A stretch of 47,592 bases of DNA, from positions 1 to 47,592 of the forward strand of contig JBEKXU010000024.1 of the NCBI GenBank assembly GCA_049511715.1, in the 5' to 3' direction. Made by a program: the position numbers and the translations under genes. The notes under the pieces were generated by a model. It saw only the letters and a program-made list of their open reading frames with translations, did no database searches and was not told the DNA's origin. Of the stretch, positions 25,393 through 33,448 are shown piece by piece (position 1 is the stretch's first letter; the number at the start of each line of letters is the position of its first letter). Source of the DNA: JBEKHT01 sp049511715 (GTDB taxonomy: Bacteria > Chloroflexota > Anaerolineae > Anaerolineales > RBG-16-64-43).

Positions 25393-28238
25393 ACGCGAAC
25401 CCTTTATTGGGTTTGGAGAGCTTCGGGCAGAGCGTCTGGCTCGACTTTCTAAGGCGCCATGCACTTGATAACGGAGAAATCCAGGAGCTGATTAATCAGG
25501 ATGGGGTCAGCGGGCTGACCTCGAATCCCTCCATCTTTGAGAAGGCCATCGCGGGTAGTCACGATTACGACAGGGCCATTCGCCCCATGGCACTGCAGGG
25601 CAAGACGATTGAGGAAATATACGAGGCGCTCACCATAGAAGATATCCAACGCGCCGCCGATCTCTTCCGTCCCATCTATGACCGGCTGGAAGGGCGGGAC
25701 GGGTATGTGAGCCTGGAGGTTTCTCCCAAACTGGCTCATGACACGACCGGGACAATTGCAGAAGGGCGCCGTCTCTGGACCGCGGTGAACCGCCCCAATC
25801 TGCTGATCAAAGTCCCGGGAACCCGGGAGGGAGTGCCGGCCATCCGGCAACTGGTCGGGGAAGGGATTAATGTCAACATCACGCTGCTCTTTGGGTTGCC
25901 GCGGTACCGGGAGGTTGCGGAAGCCTACCTGCTCGGGCTGGAAACGGCTGCGGCGCGTGGTAAGCCGCTGGACCGGATTACTTCCGTCGCTAGTTTTTTC
26001 CTTAGTCGTATTGATGTTTTGATGGACCCCATCCTGGAGAGATTAGAGCGGGAGGGGGGCCCCGTCGCGGAGATCGTGGTCGGCCTGCATGGAGAGGTGG
26101 CTATTGCCAGTGCGAAGGTGGCCTACCAGATCTACAAGGAAATCTTCGGCAGCGAGCGGTATCAAAAACTGTCCCGCCAGGGTGCCCGCACCCAGCGCCT
26201 GCTGTGGGCCAGCACCGGCACCAAGAACCCGGATTACAGCGACGTCAAGTACGTTGAAGCGTTGATCGGCCGGGAGACCATCAATACGATTTCGCTCGAG
26301 ACTCTCACGGCCTACCGGGACCGCGGTAAGCCGGCCTCGCGGCTGGAGCAGGGTACGCCCCAGGCCTACCGTGTACTGGAAGGGTTGCGTGAGGCTGGGG
26401 TGGACCTGGCTGCATTGACGCAGGAATTGGAAGATGAGGGGGTGAAGCAATTTCGCCAGGCCTTCGAGCAATTGATGGTGGCATTGCGCGAAAAACAAGC
26501 GGCTTCCTTTCAAGAACCGGTAGACCGGCAGGCCTTCTTCTTGGGGAAATATCAAAAAGCGGTTCAAGAGCGACTGGCCAGCCTGGAAGAGACTCATTTT
26601 GGCCGCCAGTTATGGCGGAAGGATGCCGGTCTCTGGAAAAGCGACGCCAAGGAGCAGGATGAGATCCGCCACGCCTTAGGTTGGCTGCACGTTGCCGAAA
26701 AGATGGAAGGAAACTTGAGAGAGCTCAGCGATTTCAGGGCCGGGGTGCGGGAAGCTGGCTTCCGTCACGCCCTGCTGATGGGTATGGGCGGTAGCAGTCT
26801 GACACCCCTGGTCTTCGAACGCACATTTGCCTGGGACCCGCAAGCTTTGGCCCTGACGGTTCTGGATTCGACTGACCCTGCCACCATCCTGAAGATCGAA
26901 CATGCGCTCCCAATCGAAAACACGCTCTTTATTGTTGCCAGCAAGTCGGGGGCCACCGCTGAACCGCTCGCTTTTGCAGAATACTTCTATCAGAAGGTGA
27001 GGGACATAAGAGGCGAGCGTGCCGGTGAGAACTTCTGCGTGATCACGGACCCAGGCACACCGCTGGTGAAGATGGCACAAGAGCGGGGCTACCGGAAAAC
27101 CTTCCTCAACTTTGCAGACATCGGCGGGCGCTACTCTGCCCTTTCCTATTTCGGCCTGGTTCCGGCTGCCTTGATGGGCATCGATGTGAATGAACTCCTG
27201 GCGCGTGCTCTGCGCATGGTACACGCCTGTGCCTCCTGCGTCCCCGCCCGGGAAAACCCTGGGCTGGCGCTCGGCGCGGCCTTGGGCGAGCTGGCAAAGA
27301 ATGGCCAACGGAACAAGGTCACCTTCCTTGTTCCAACCACGATCTCATCCCTGGGGATCTGGTTGGAACAGCTCCTGGCTGAAAGCACTGGGAAGGAAGG
27401 CACGGGAGTCCTGCCGGTGGCCGGTGAACCCCTCGGTGAGCCAACCGTATACGGGGACGATCGGATTTTCATCCACATTCGGATGAAGGATGCGGCGGAC
27501 GATGTGTTGGAGCGCGGCGTGACCTCTCTGCGTGATGCCGGCCAACCTGTGATTGCCATCGATCTAGATGATCTTCTCGACCTGGGACAGGAGTTTTTCC
27601 GCTGGGAGATTGCCACCGCCACCGCAGGCGCGATCCTGGGCATCAATGCGTTCAACCAACCCAACGTCCAGGAAAGCAAGGACAATACGAACCGCCTCCT
27701 GGCGGTTGTACGCGATCGAGGCAAATTGCCTGAAGAAAAACCGTCCCTGATCAAAGATCCGTTGAAACTCTATTTCGATGAAAAGGCCACAACGGTGCCT
27801 GAGACGCTAAAACGGTTCCTGGCTCAGGCCCGCTCGGGGGATTATGTGGCTCTGATGGCCTATCTTGCTGAGAACCCGGCCAATCAGCGGGTATTACAGG
27901 AGATCCGCATCCTGTTGCAAAACCGTCTGCACACCGCCACGACCCTCGGGTATGGTCCCCGCTTCCTGCATTCCACGGGTCAGTTCCATAAGGGCGGCCC
28001 GAACACAGGTTTGTTCCTGCAACTGACTGCGGATGACGTTGAAGATGTCCCGATCCCGGGCGCCGCCTACACCTTTGGCATTTTCAAGCGCGCCCAAGCC
28101 CTGGGTGATCTGGAAGCGTTGCGGAAGCACGGACGGAGGGTGGGGCGTGTCCATCTTGGCTCGGATACGGACCGAGGGCTGACCGCCTTGAAGGAAGCCC
28201 TGCAGTCTGCCCTGCCGTCTGAGCAGGTGATTCCATGA
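25389..28238 (+). CDS. tal-pgi: Bifunctional transaldolase / glucose-6-phosphate isomerase
   Basis: A 949-residue natural fusion. Residues ~1-365 are a transaldolase: SVWLDFLRR, GVSGLTSNPSIFEKAI, the Schiff-base Lys in LLIKVPGT (near 141), and ASFFLSRID. Residues ~375-949 are a Pgi of the short type: LLMGMGGSSLTPLVFERTF (near 460-480), SKSGATAEPLAFAEYF, FADIGGRYSALSYFGLVPAAL and ILGINAFNQPNVQESK. Tal exchanges a dihydroxyacetone unit between fructose-6-phosphate and erythrose-4-phosphate; Pgi interconverts glucose- and fructose-6-phosphate. Both ends show 4-base ATGA overlaps with rpiB and the second HAD gene. The fusion is known in several phyla and often lies beside phosphoketolase or pentose phosphate genes. 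Confidence 0.94.
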   Translation: MNANPLLGLESFGQSVWLDFLRRHALDNGEIQELINQDGVSGLTSNPSIFEKAIAGSHDYDRAIRPMALQGKTIEEIYEALTIEDIQRAADLFRPIYDRLEGRDGYVSLEVSPKLAHDTTGTIAEGRRLWTAVNRPNLLIKVPGTREGVPAIRQLVGEGINVNITLLFGLPRYREVAEAYLLGLETAAARGKPLDRITSVASFFLSRIDVLMDPILERLEREGGPVAEIVVGLHGEVAIASAKVAYQIYKEIFGSERYQKLSRQGARTQRLLWASTGTKNPDYSDVKYVEALIGRETINTISLETLTAYRDRGKPASRLEQGTPQAYRVLEGLREAGVDLAALTQELEDEGVKQFRQAFEQLMVALREKQAASFQEPVDRQAFFLGKYQKAVQERLASLEETHFGRQLWRKDAGLWKSDAKEQDEIRHALGWLHVAEKMEGNLRELSDFRAGVREAGFRHALLMGMGGSSLTPLVFERTFAWDPQALALTVLDSTDPATILKIEHALPIENTLFIVASKSGATAEPLAFAEYFYQKVRDIRGERAGENFCVITDPGTPLVKMAQERGYRKTFLNFADIGGRYSALSYFGLVPAALMGIDVNELLARALRMVHACASCVPARENPGLALGAALGELAKNGQRNKVTFLVPTTISSLGIWLEQLLAESTGKEGTGVLPVAGEPLGEPTVYGDDRIFIHIRMKDAADDVLERGVTSLRDAGQPVIAIDLDDLLDLGQEFFRWEIATATAGAILGINAFNQPNVQESKDNTNRLLAVVRDRGKLPEEKPSLIKDPLKLYFDEKATTVPETLKRFLAQARSGDYVALMAYLAENPANQRVLQEIRILLQNRLHTATTLGYGPRFLHSTGQFHKGGPNTGLFLQLTADDVEDVPIPGAAYTFGIFKRAQALGDLEALRKHGRRVGRVHLGSDTDRGLTALKEALQSALPSEQVIP

Positions 28239-28861
28239 CTCCTTCTTCCCCGGTCACGACGTTATTCCTGGATATAGGGGGTGTCTTGCTTACCAATGGC
28301 TGGGATGACCATGGCCGAACACGCGCGGCCGAAAAATTTGGCCTGGACTATGGCGAGATGAATGAGCGCCATCACCTGACGTATGATGCTCATGAAGAGG
28401 GCAAGCTTAGCCTGGACGATTATTTGAACCGGGTTGTTTTTTATCAAGAGCGTTCGTTCTCACGAGAAGAGTTCAAGGCGTTCATGTTCGCCCAGTCCCA
28501 ACCTTTTCCAGAAATGATTGAGCTGATGCGCGGACTGAAGACTCAACACAGCCTTCAGGTCGCCGCCGTCAGCAATGAAGGACGAGAACTTTCGGTCTAT
28601 CGCGTCCAACAATTCAAACTGGGCACATTCATAGACTTCTTTATCTCATCCTGCTTTGTCCACTACCGCAAGCCGGACGTAGATATGTACCGAATTGCAT
28701 TGGATATCGCTCAAGCCAATCCTCGACAAGTGGTCTACATCGATGATGAGCCCATGTTTGTCGAGGTGGCTCAAGGCCTTGGGATCCGTGGCATCCTCCA
28801 TAAGAGCTACGAAACGACCCAAAAAGCCCTTGACCCATTCGGACTTACGTTCAGGATTTGA
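28235..28861 (+). CDS. HAD-superfamily phosphatase, paralogue 2
   Basis: A 208-residue HAD-IA-like protein, clearly paralogous to the one at 17904. Here all catalytic motifs are usable: FLDIGGVLL (Asp13), AAVSNEGRE (motif II Ser), HYRKPDVDMY (motif III Lys) and VYIDDEPMF (motif IV acidic pair). The DxG form of motif I resembles YihX, a glucose-1-phosphate phosphatase, so a sugar phosphate is a reasonable substrate guess given the neighbours. The ATG overlaps the tal-pgi stop (ATGA). Bases 28249-28290 are identical to 17918-17959. Confidence 0.88.
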   Translation: MTPSSPVTTLFLDIGGVLLTNGWDDHGRTRAAEKFGLDYGEMNERHHLTYDAHEEGKLSLDDYLNRVVFYQERSFSREEFKAFMFAQSQPFPEMIELMRGLKTQHSLQVAAVSNEGRELSVYRVQQFKLGTFIDFFISSCFVHYRKPDVDMYRIALDIAQANPRQVVYIDDEPMFVEVAQGLGIRGILHKSYETTQKALDPFGLTFRI

Positions 28862-28940
28862 GCACCTCGCAAACGATGCCACCGTGGCGAACCCGGCCGA
28901 AATATCAGGAGGAGTCTCGGAGAGGGAAGAACGAGAATAC

Positions 28941-29085
28941 GAGGTCGGTAGGTTCGGTCTGGGGTCATGGGGCGCAATCTGGTGCTGAACATCGCGGATC
29001 ATGGATATCTCGTGAGCGGCGACGATAAGGATTTGTCGTAGGTTCAGGAACTACAAACAGAATCAGGAAGCCGTGCCATAAACGG
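28941..29085 (+). pseudogene. 6-phosphogluconate dehydrogenase N-terminal remnant
   Basis: EVGRFGLG is followed, after a one-base shift, by MGRNLVLNIADHGYLVSGDD, then KDLS, TAG and VQELQTESGSRAINGA. This is the NADP-binding start of Gnd (GLGVMGRNLVLNIADHG...). The frameshift at about 28965 and the in-frame TAG in place of a Lys codon show decay. The remnant runs directly into a glucose-6-phosphate dehydrogenase fragment. Confidence 0.8.
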
Positions 29086-29300
29086 TGCCGTCGAAACCTT
29101 GGCGGCGACGAAGTTGTGCGTGGACAATTGGCGCTGGCCGGATGTCCCTTTTTGCCTGCGGACCGGCGAGTGGCTGAAGACGAGGGCTCTTCCGACGTGA
29201 CGATCCAGTTTGGGCCCGTGTCCCACCATTCCTTTCCGAAGGCGGCGGCTGTCGGCTGGCAACCCAACCGCTACATCGTTCATATGCGTATCATCACAAT
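29086..29300 (+). pseudogene. Glucose-6-phosphate dehydrogenase fragment
   Basis: VETLAATKLCVDNWRWPDVP, FCLRTGEWLKTRA, then a frameshift at about 29195 and SDVTIQFGPVSHHSFP with GWQPNRYIVHMRI. This matches the middle-to-C-terminal part of Zwf (ETYAALKLYVDNWRW.GVPFYLRTGK...). It continues from the gnd fragment with no gap, so the joint is probably a deletion between neighbouring gnd and zwf genes. Confidence 0.8.
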
Positions 29301-29635
29301 AACCAGGGTTGGAGATCGCTGCCTGGAGGGAGAGAGGGAAGTTTTCCCCGTCTCTTGGATGGTCTTGCGACAGTGTTCTTACGGCCGTTTCTTCTTACGT
29401 TGTAAAGAAAGACCTTCTTCGGTTGAGCTTTGTGTGCCAGCCCAAACAAAACCGAAGCCATGGAGTCTAGGAAACAAAGTTTCATTCCCCCACTCTTGCA
29501 GAGTATGAACTCAATTTCCCAATTCCGGGATATCGGCAGAAAACGAACACCGAAATCGGTTCGGGGATTAGAATAGCATCTGGGATTCAATGCGAGATTC
29601 CCCGCGTTGGCTTCTTACTAAGGAGGAGGAAAGCC
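29301..29635. other. Intergenic region upstream of the metallophosphoesterase
   Basis: No recognised gene. AAGGAGGAGG at 29620-29629 is a strong ribosome-binding site for the following gene. Confidence 0.5.
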
Positions 29636-30526
29636 ATCACTGTATCCACCCGCCTCACTGAAGTCTTCCAATCTGCCGAGGAAATCCCATTCGATGACAA
29701 GTCTAGGCTCGTCTTCTTCAGCGACTGTCACCGCGGCGACAACAGCTTGACCGACAATTTCGCCAAGAATCAGAGCCTGTTCTTCCATGCCCTAGGACAT
29801 TATTTTGAGGAAGGCTTCACTTACTTCGAGCTCGGCGACGGCGACGAGTTGTACGAGAACAGCCAGTTCTCGGTCATCCGCTATGCCCACAGCCCCGTCT
29901 TCGGGCGTCTGCGCGAGTTCTACCGGGCCGGACGGTTCCATATGATCTACGGAAACCACGACCATGTGCGCGCCGACCCGAAAGTCGTCGCCCAAACCCT
30001 TTTCACATACATCGAGGACCGGACCGGTCGAAAGGAACCCCTTTTCGACGGCATCCGGGTCCATGAGGGACTCGTCCTCAAGCACTTGCACACCGGTGGG
30101 AAGATCTTCCTGGTGCACGGCAACCAGGGCGACACGATTAATGACCGGTTCTGGAAGTTGGGCCGATTCCTGGTCCGGACCGTATGGCGCCCGCTCCAGC
30201 TGCATGGGGTGGACGACCCGACCAGTCCGGCGAAGAACTTCAGCAAGCGGGATGCCCTGGAACTCAAGATCGAGGAGTGGATCAAGGAAAACAACCAGCC
30301 GACAATCTTCGGTCACACGCACCGGCCCAGCTTCGCCGCGGAAGGCGAACCGCCTTACTTCAATGACGGCTCCTGCGTCGACCTGCGCTGCATCACCGGG
30401 ATCGAGATCGACAAAGGCAAGATCGAACTGATCAAATGGTCGGTCACCACCGACGAGGACGGGTACCTGATGGTCGTCAGAGACATCCTGGCAGGTCCCA
30501 GGAAGGTGGCCTCGTTGTTCGGATAA
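29636..30526 (+). CDS. Calcineurin-like metallophosphoesterase with probable ATC start
   Basis: About 296 residues with the full metal-binding series: SDCHRGD (Asp30, His32), ELGDGDE, YGNHDH, VHGNQGD and FGHTHRP. It is a soluble phosphoesterase of unknown substrate. The first ATG/GTG/TTG in frame (TTG at 29747) would remove the essential DxH motif. The only well-placed start is ATC at 29636, six bases after AAGGAGGAGG, and the frame stays open upstream without another usual start. Either a rare ATC start is used or an ATG was mutated, which would lower expression. Residues from that point (VSTRLTEVFQSAEEIPFDD) look like normal protein. Confidence 0.8.
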   Translation: MTVSTRLTEVFQSAEEIPFDDKSRLVFFSDCHRGDNSLTDNFAKNQSLFFHALGHYFEEGFTYFELGDGDELYENSQFSVIRYAHSPVFGRLREFYRAGRFHMIYGNHDHVRADPKVVAQTLFTYIEDRTGRKEPLFDGIRVHEGLVLKHLHTGGKIFLVHGNQGDTINDRFWKLGRFLVRTVWRPLQLHGVDDPTSPAKNFSKRDALELKIEEWIKENNQPTIFGHTHRPSFAAEGEPPYFNDGSCVDLRCITGIEIDKGKIELIKWSVTTDEDGYLMVVRDILAGPRKVASLFG

Positions 30527-30631
30527 ACCCAGGTTCAGTCGAAAGGCACCCAATTGCGCGATCGGACAACCGAAATTGTAGGTAGTGCACTTGCGGAAAC
30601 TTGTTTCGATACCTGCGAGATGCCGGTTGGC

Positions 30632-30745
30632 GTTGGGGAGAAGGCCGAGCAACTAAAGCAACATGGCCAGGACAAGCTCGTCAAGTAGGCTGACCGTATA
30701 TCCACAGCACTCGACGCCGGGAAAATGGCAGCCAAGACGGCTTGA
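30632..30745 (+). pseudogene. Possible YtxH-domain protein tail
   Basis: The frame reads VGEKAEQLKQHGQDKLVK, TAG, ADRISTALDAGKMAAKTA, TGA. The Lys/Ala/Glu-rich helix and DRIxxALDAGK ending resemble the end of small YtxH-type stress proteins. With an internal stop and no membrane-anchored N-terminus it would be a remnant. The composition is common in helical proteins, so the call is tentative. Confidence 0.4.
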
Positions 30746-30834
30746 GATCATGTGATCTGCATCCCTCTCAGCGGCTGACAACGGTTGCTCGACCCGTTAC
30801 CGGCCACTCACTCAACTGTGAAAGGAGTGCCACC

Positions 30835-30987
30835 ATGAAATTCACCAGGAACATAGGCATGCTCTTGCTGGCTATCTTTCTCATCGCCTGGGGCCTCGTA
30901 GAACTTATCCCGGCTCTTCATGGCCTCGGCCTGATCCTGGCGATCCTCGCCATTGCGGCTGGCATCTTCATCCTGCTGGGCCGTTAG
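30835..30987 (+). CDS. 50-residue membrane protein
   Basis: MKFTRNIGMLLLAIFLIAWG followed by a second hydrophobic stretch (LGLILAILAIAAGIFILLGR) gives two helices with a basic N-terminus. AAAGGAG lies seven bases before the ATG. The small size and layout resemble other stress-island micro-membrane proteins. No function is known. Confidence 0.7.
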   Translation: MKFTRNIGMLLLAIFLIAWGLVELIPALHGLGLILAILAIAAGIFILLGR

Positions 30988-31109
30988 GTCAGCCCCTCTG
31001 TGTCAAGATGGGGCGAGACAACGAAGAAGTAGAACTTGGGGAAGGGAGCGGAGTAAGAATCCGCATGTCTCGCATATCGTCATGGGGTTCTACAGCCACG
31101 AGGGGGGAC

Positions 31110-31208
31110 CGGCCCGGAAGCGAGATCCTGGCCAAGCATGAGCGGCGGCGCTTCACCGCCAGAAATAAGCTCCGCATCCTTCCGAAGGCAGGGCAAGTGC
31201 TGTGGTAG
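31110..31208 (+). pseudogene. Transposase OrfA N-terminal fragment
   Basis: EILAKHERRRFTARNKLRIL resembles the opening of a family of IS transposase OrfA proteins (typically RRRFTAEYKLRILEEAD), then breaks off at a stop. Only about 30 codons remain, so the match is suggestive. Confidence 0.4.
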
Positions 31209-31236
31209 CCGAAAACTCCATAAAAGGAGGAATCTC

Positions 31237-31395
31237 ATGTTGTGGATAATCATCGTAGTCCTAGTAGTCCTGTGGCTGCTCGGCTTTTTCGGTGGGGCCA
31301 TAATTCCAGCCCTCCCGAACTTCGGCCCTTGGGTTCACGTTCTGATCGTTATCGCCGTCATCCTCCTCATATTGCACCTCCTGGATGTGGTGTAA
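31237..31395 (+). CDS. Lmo0937-like micro-membrane protein, second copy
   Basis: A 52-residue protein starting MLWIIIVVLVVLWLLGFFGG and ending in HVLIVIAVILLILHLLDVV: two helices joined by a Pro-rich turn. It is paralogous to the protein at 4319-4483. AAAGGAGG lies six bases before the ATG. It is followed after 42 bases by the H+-pyrophosphatase remnant. Confidence 0.8.
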   Translation: MLWIIIVVLVVLWLLGFFGGAIIPALPNFGPWVHVLIVIAVILLILHLLDVV

Positions 31396-31437
31396 ACCTC
31401 GCGCGCTTCGGCGATTCGACCAGGTCTGTCGAGGCGG

Positions 31438-31806
31438 ATGACGGCTTTCCTCTTGCTCAACCGCGAAGGGCCATGGTCGGTGCAAGGGGCCTGGGACGAC
31501 GCGAAGAAACTCAGTAAAGACGCGCCTTCGGATTCGGCCCACAATTTGGGCAAGGGTTGGGAGCGTCACAAGGCCGGGGCGGTTGGCGGCACGGTCGGTG
31601 ACCCACTCAAGGACACCGGCGGTCAGGCGCTCAATTCAATGGGCAAGGTCGTGAAGCTGGTTTCGGTGATCATTGCTCCGATCATCGTGCAATACCGTCA
31701 GCTGAGGGTGGGGGGTTGGCTCATGGTGGCGGTCCTTGTCGCGGCGCTTGCCCAGTCGGTCTGGAGGAGCAACAGGGAACCCGAAGTCAAGGTCGAAGGA
31801 ACCTGA
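31438..31806 (+). pseudogene. Membrane-bound proton/sodium pyrophosphatase C-terminal remnant
   Basis: The frame reads QGAWDDAKKLSKDA, then KGWERHKAGAVGGTVGDPLK, DTGGQALNSMGKVVKLVSVI and IAPIIV. This matches the conserved last cytoplasmic loop and helix of membrane pyrophosphatases (GGAWDNAKK...HKAAVVGDTVGDPLKDT..PALN). The other ~600 residues are absent, and several conserved residues are changed (GGTVGDP for GDTVGDP, DTGG for DTAG). It cannot form a pump. Confidence 0.82.
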
Positions 31807-31954
31807 AACCCCCGTCGAGTTTGGAGGCGAGGCGAGAATCGGCCCGGGAAGGTTTTGCTAGTTGAAAACATCATCCCGGCGCGTCGACGGTAAAGGAATC
31901 GGTCGAGAGGCGCGTCGGGCAATGACCTGGAGGGCGCTGGTTTTCCCAGCCTGC

Positions 31955-32011
31955 GGCGGGGGCCCGTCCTTGATGTGCGGGCCGAGGGGGCAGGCAGGAC
32001 GGGCCCCCGCC
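31955..32011. repeat. Perfect 15-bp inverted repeat
   Basis: Arms GGCGGGGGCCCGTCC (31955-31969) and GGACGGGCCCCCGCC (31997-32011) are exact complements separated by 27 bases. It lies inside repeat R2 and would form a very stable hairpin. No T-run follows. Confidence 0.75.
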
Positions 32012-32021
32012 ACCTTAAATC

Positions 32022-32050
32022 AGAACCGAGGCCGAAAGCGCCTCGGTTCT
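32022..32050. repeat. Hairpin typical of the repeat family
   Basis: Arms AGAACCGAGGC and GCCTCGGTTCT form a perfect 11-bp stem with a 7-base loop. The equivalent hairpin is at 36021-36047 (10-bp stem) and, weaker, in copies at 35.5 and 44.35 kb. Confidence 0.7.
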
Positions 32051-32245
32051 GTGCATTCGGAGCCGTAACCGGCCGGCCTTAGGTTCCAATCCTCGAAGCA
32101 CCCGCTACCCAAACCACTGTCCTCCAGGTTATGAGCCTTCGTCTGGTGGAGCCATCCTCAGACAGCAGTTCGGCTGCTTGAGTGTCCTCTCTCTTCTGCG
32201 GTGCCATTGAGCCTGGCAAGGTTCGCATCCGAGAGCAAGAGGAGG

Positions 32246-33296
32246 TTAGGCTCGGTGCTGTCTCACGTCAAGACTGATTCTGGCACATCTTCCGGTCATG
32301 GGAGCTTCACGGATTCGACGACACAATATCGAGTTTCGCCAGCCCCATGGCGAGGCAGATAGCGAAGACTTGCCAAAAAGTTGATGCCTTGGTCGGTACG
32401 CAACCGGCCATGACGATTGTCGGACGGATGGGGTATTTGGCCAGTACACTGGTCTGTTTGGAGACTTTTTCGAGCACCTGTTCCCGGCCCAGGGCTGTCT
32501 TGGCATAGCGCGGGTAGCCCTGGCGGCAGGATTCGATTTGCTCGCAGACCCATTGGTGTCCTTGTTTTTGATTGGTTTCTGTCGTCACCATTCTCGTTAT
32601 TGGTGGCAATCTACAACGGCTGCCTGTTCACAGTCGGCCCCACATAACTCAACGGCTTGGAAACGCCAGCTGTGCGCCACCGCTAGGTTCCGCATATGTG
32701 GGAAGATCTTCTCCCGGAGGGCGCTGCGCTCTGTCTTCAAGTCACTGAAAGTGGAACTGACGAAGACAGGAAAATTCCGGAGGGTTGGGTCCTATTTGGA
32801 TTGTTGTTATCTCCGGAGTTCGCGGACTTAGGCGCGAATGCGCCCGATCTGTTTGGCGAGAGCAACGTGACCATGTTCGTAGCTAGGCAATAGGCTTCAT
32901 TCGCCAAAGAAAGTGCATCTTTCGTTCAATTTCCCCCTCGTTCAAGAATCGAGGCTTGGTTGATCAGCGATCTAGCCGAGAATTCCTTGTTCCCCAACCT
33001 CGGCAGAGGCGCTCCTCCTTGTGCAGCGCCATGGTGCCGTCCAGGTCGCCGCGCGGACTGCACGATAACCCCTGGACGTCAAGCTGAAGGGCATGGCCGA
33101 GCGGAGGGCCTCGAGCTCAGGCGCGTGGGGTGCTGGGCTGGGAGTCGCGGATGGCCAATTTTCTCCCTAGCGAATGGCGTTTCCGAAGAGGAATGAGCCT
33201 CGGGTCGGGGCAGACGTCGTAATGGCGCAGGAACTGGTTGGTTCGGGCAAGTGTGCGGATGGAGGGAGGAAGGCGGAGCGAGGGGATTATCGTCAT
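32246..33296. other. Region with only unrecognised open frames
   Basis: A minus-strand frame at 32307-32609 (100 codons, with HQWVCEQIESCRQGYPRYAK and FWQVFAICLAMGLAKL) and a plus-strand frame at 32696-32893 (WEDLLPEGAALCLQVTESG) look protein-like in places but match nothing I know and lack clear ribosome sites. They may be fragments of cassette or mobile genes. Confidence 0.3.
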
Positions 33297-33438
33297 CGCT
33301 AACCGGCACCCAGCGAGCCGCCGTTGCGACTTCATTCAGCTATTTGACGTTCCTGCGGCGGCGTAGCGAGGGTAGGGCAAACTGGCGGCGTGATTTTTCG
33401 CCGCCGGTTGGCATGTCCGGTTCAGCGCATTGTTAGGC
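33297..33438 (-). other. attC-like recombination site
   Basis: Ten bases after the stop codon of the 33449-33817 gene, the minus strand reads GCCTAACAATGCGCTGAACC, matching the R''/L'' end of integron attC sites. It is followed by a GC-rich dyad (AACCGGCGGCG / CGCCGCCAGTT). About 140 bases on is GGTTAGCG, an imperfect R' box (GTTAGGC expected). Spacing and position fit a gene cassette. The weak distal end means the site may be degenerate. Confidence 0.45.
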
Positions 33439-33448
33439 GTAATTATGA

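Larger units (their letters stand above)
31865..32245. repeat. Dispersed tRNA-like repeat, copy R2
   Basis: The leading block (CATCCCGGCGCGTCGACGG, GGAATCGGTCGA) matches 44.1 kb. Inside are the long dyad 31955-32011 and the hairpin 32022-32050. CCTCCAGGTTATGAGCC (from about 32122) reads on the minus strand as an anticodon arm with CTCATAA in the loop. The trailing part (CTCAGAC ... GGTTCGCATCCGAGAGC) matches the copy at 36.2 kb. Confidence 0.6.

Noticed and set aside
32022..32050. Rho-independent terminator
   Set aside because: The stem is perfect but no T-run follows, and the same hairpin recurs in other repeat copies.
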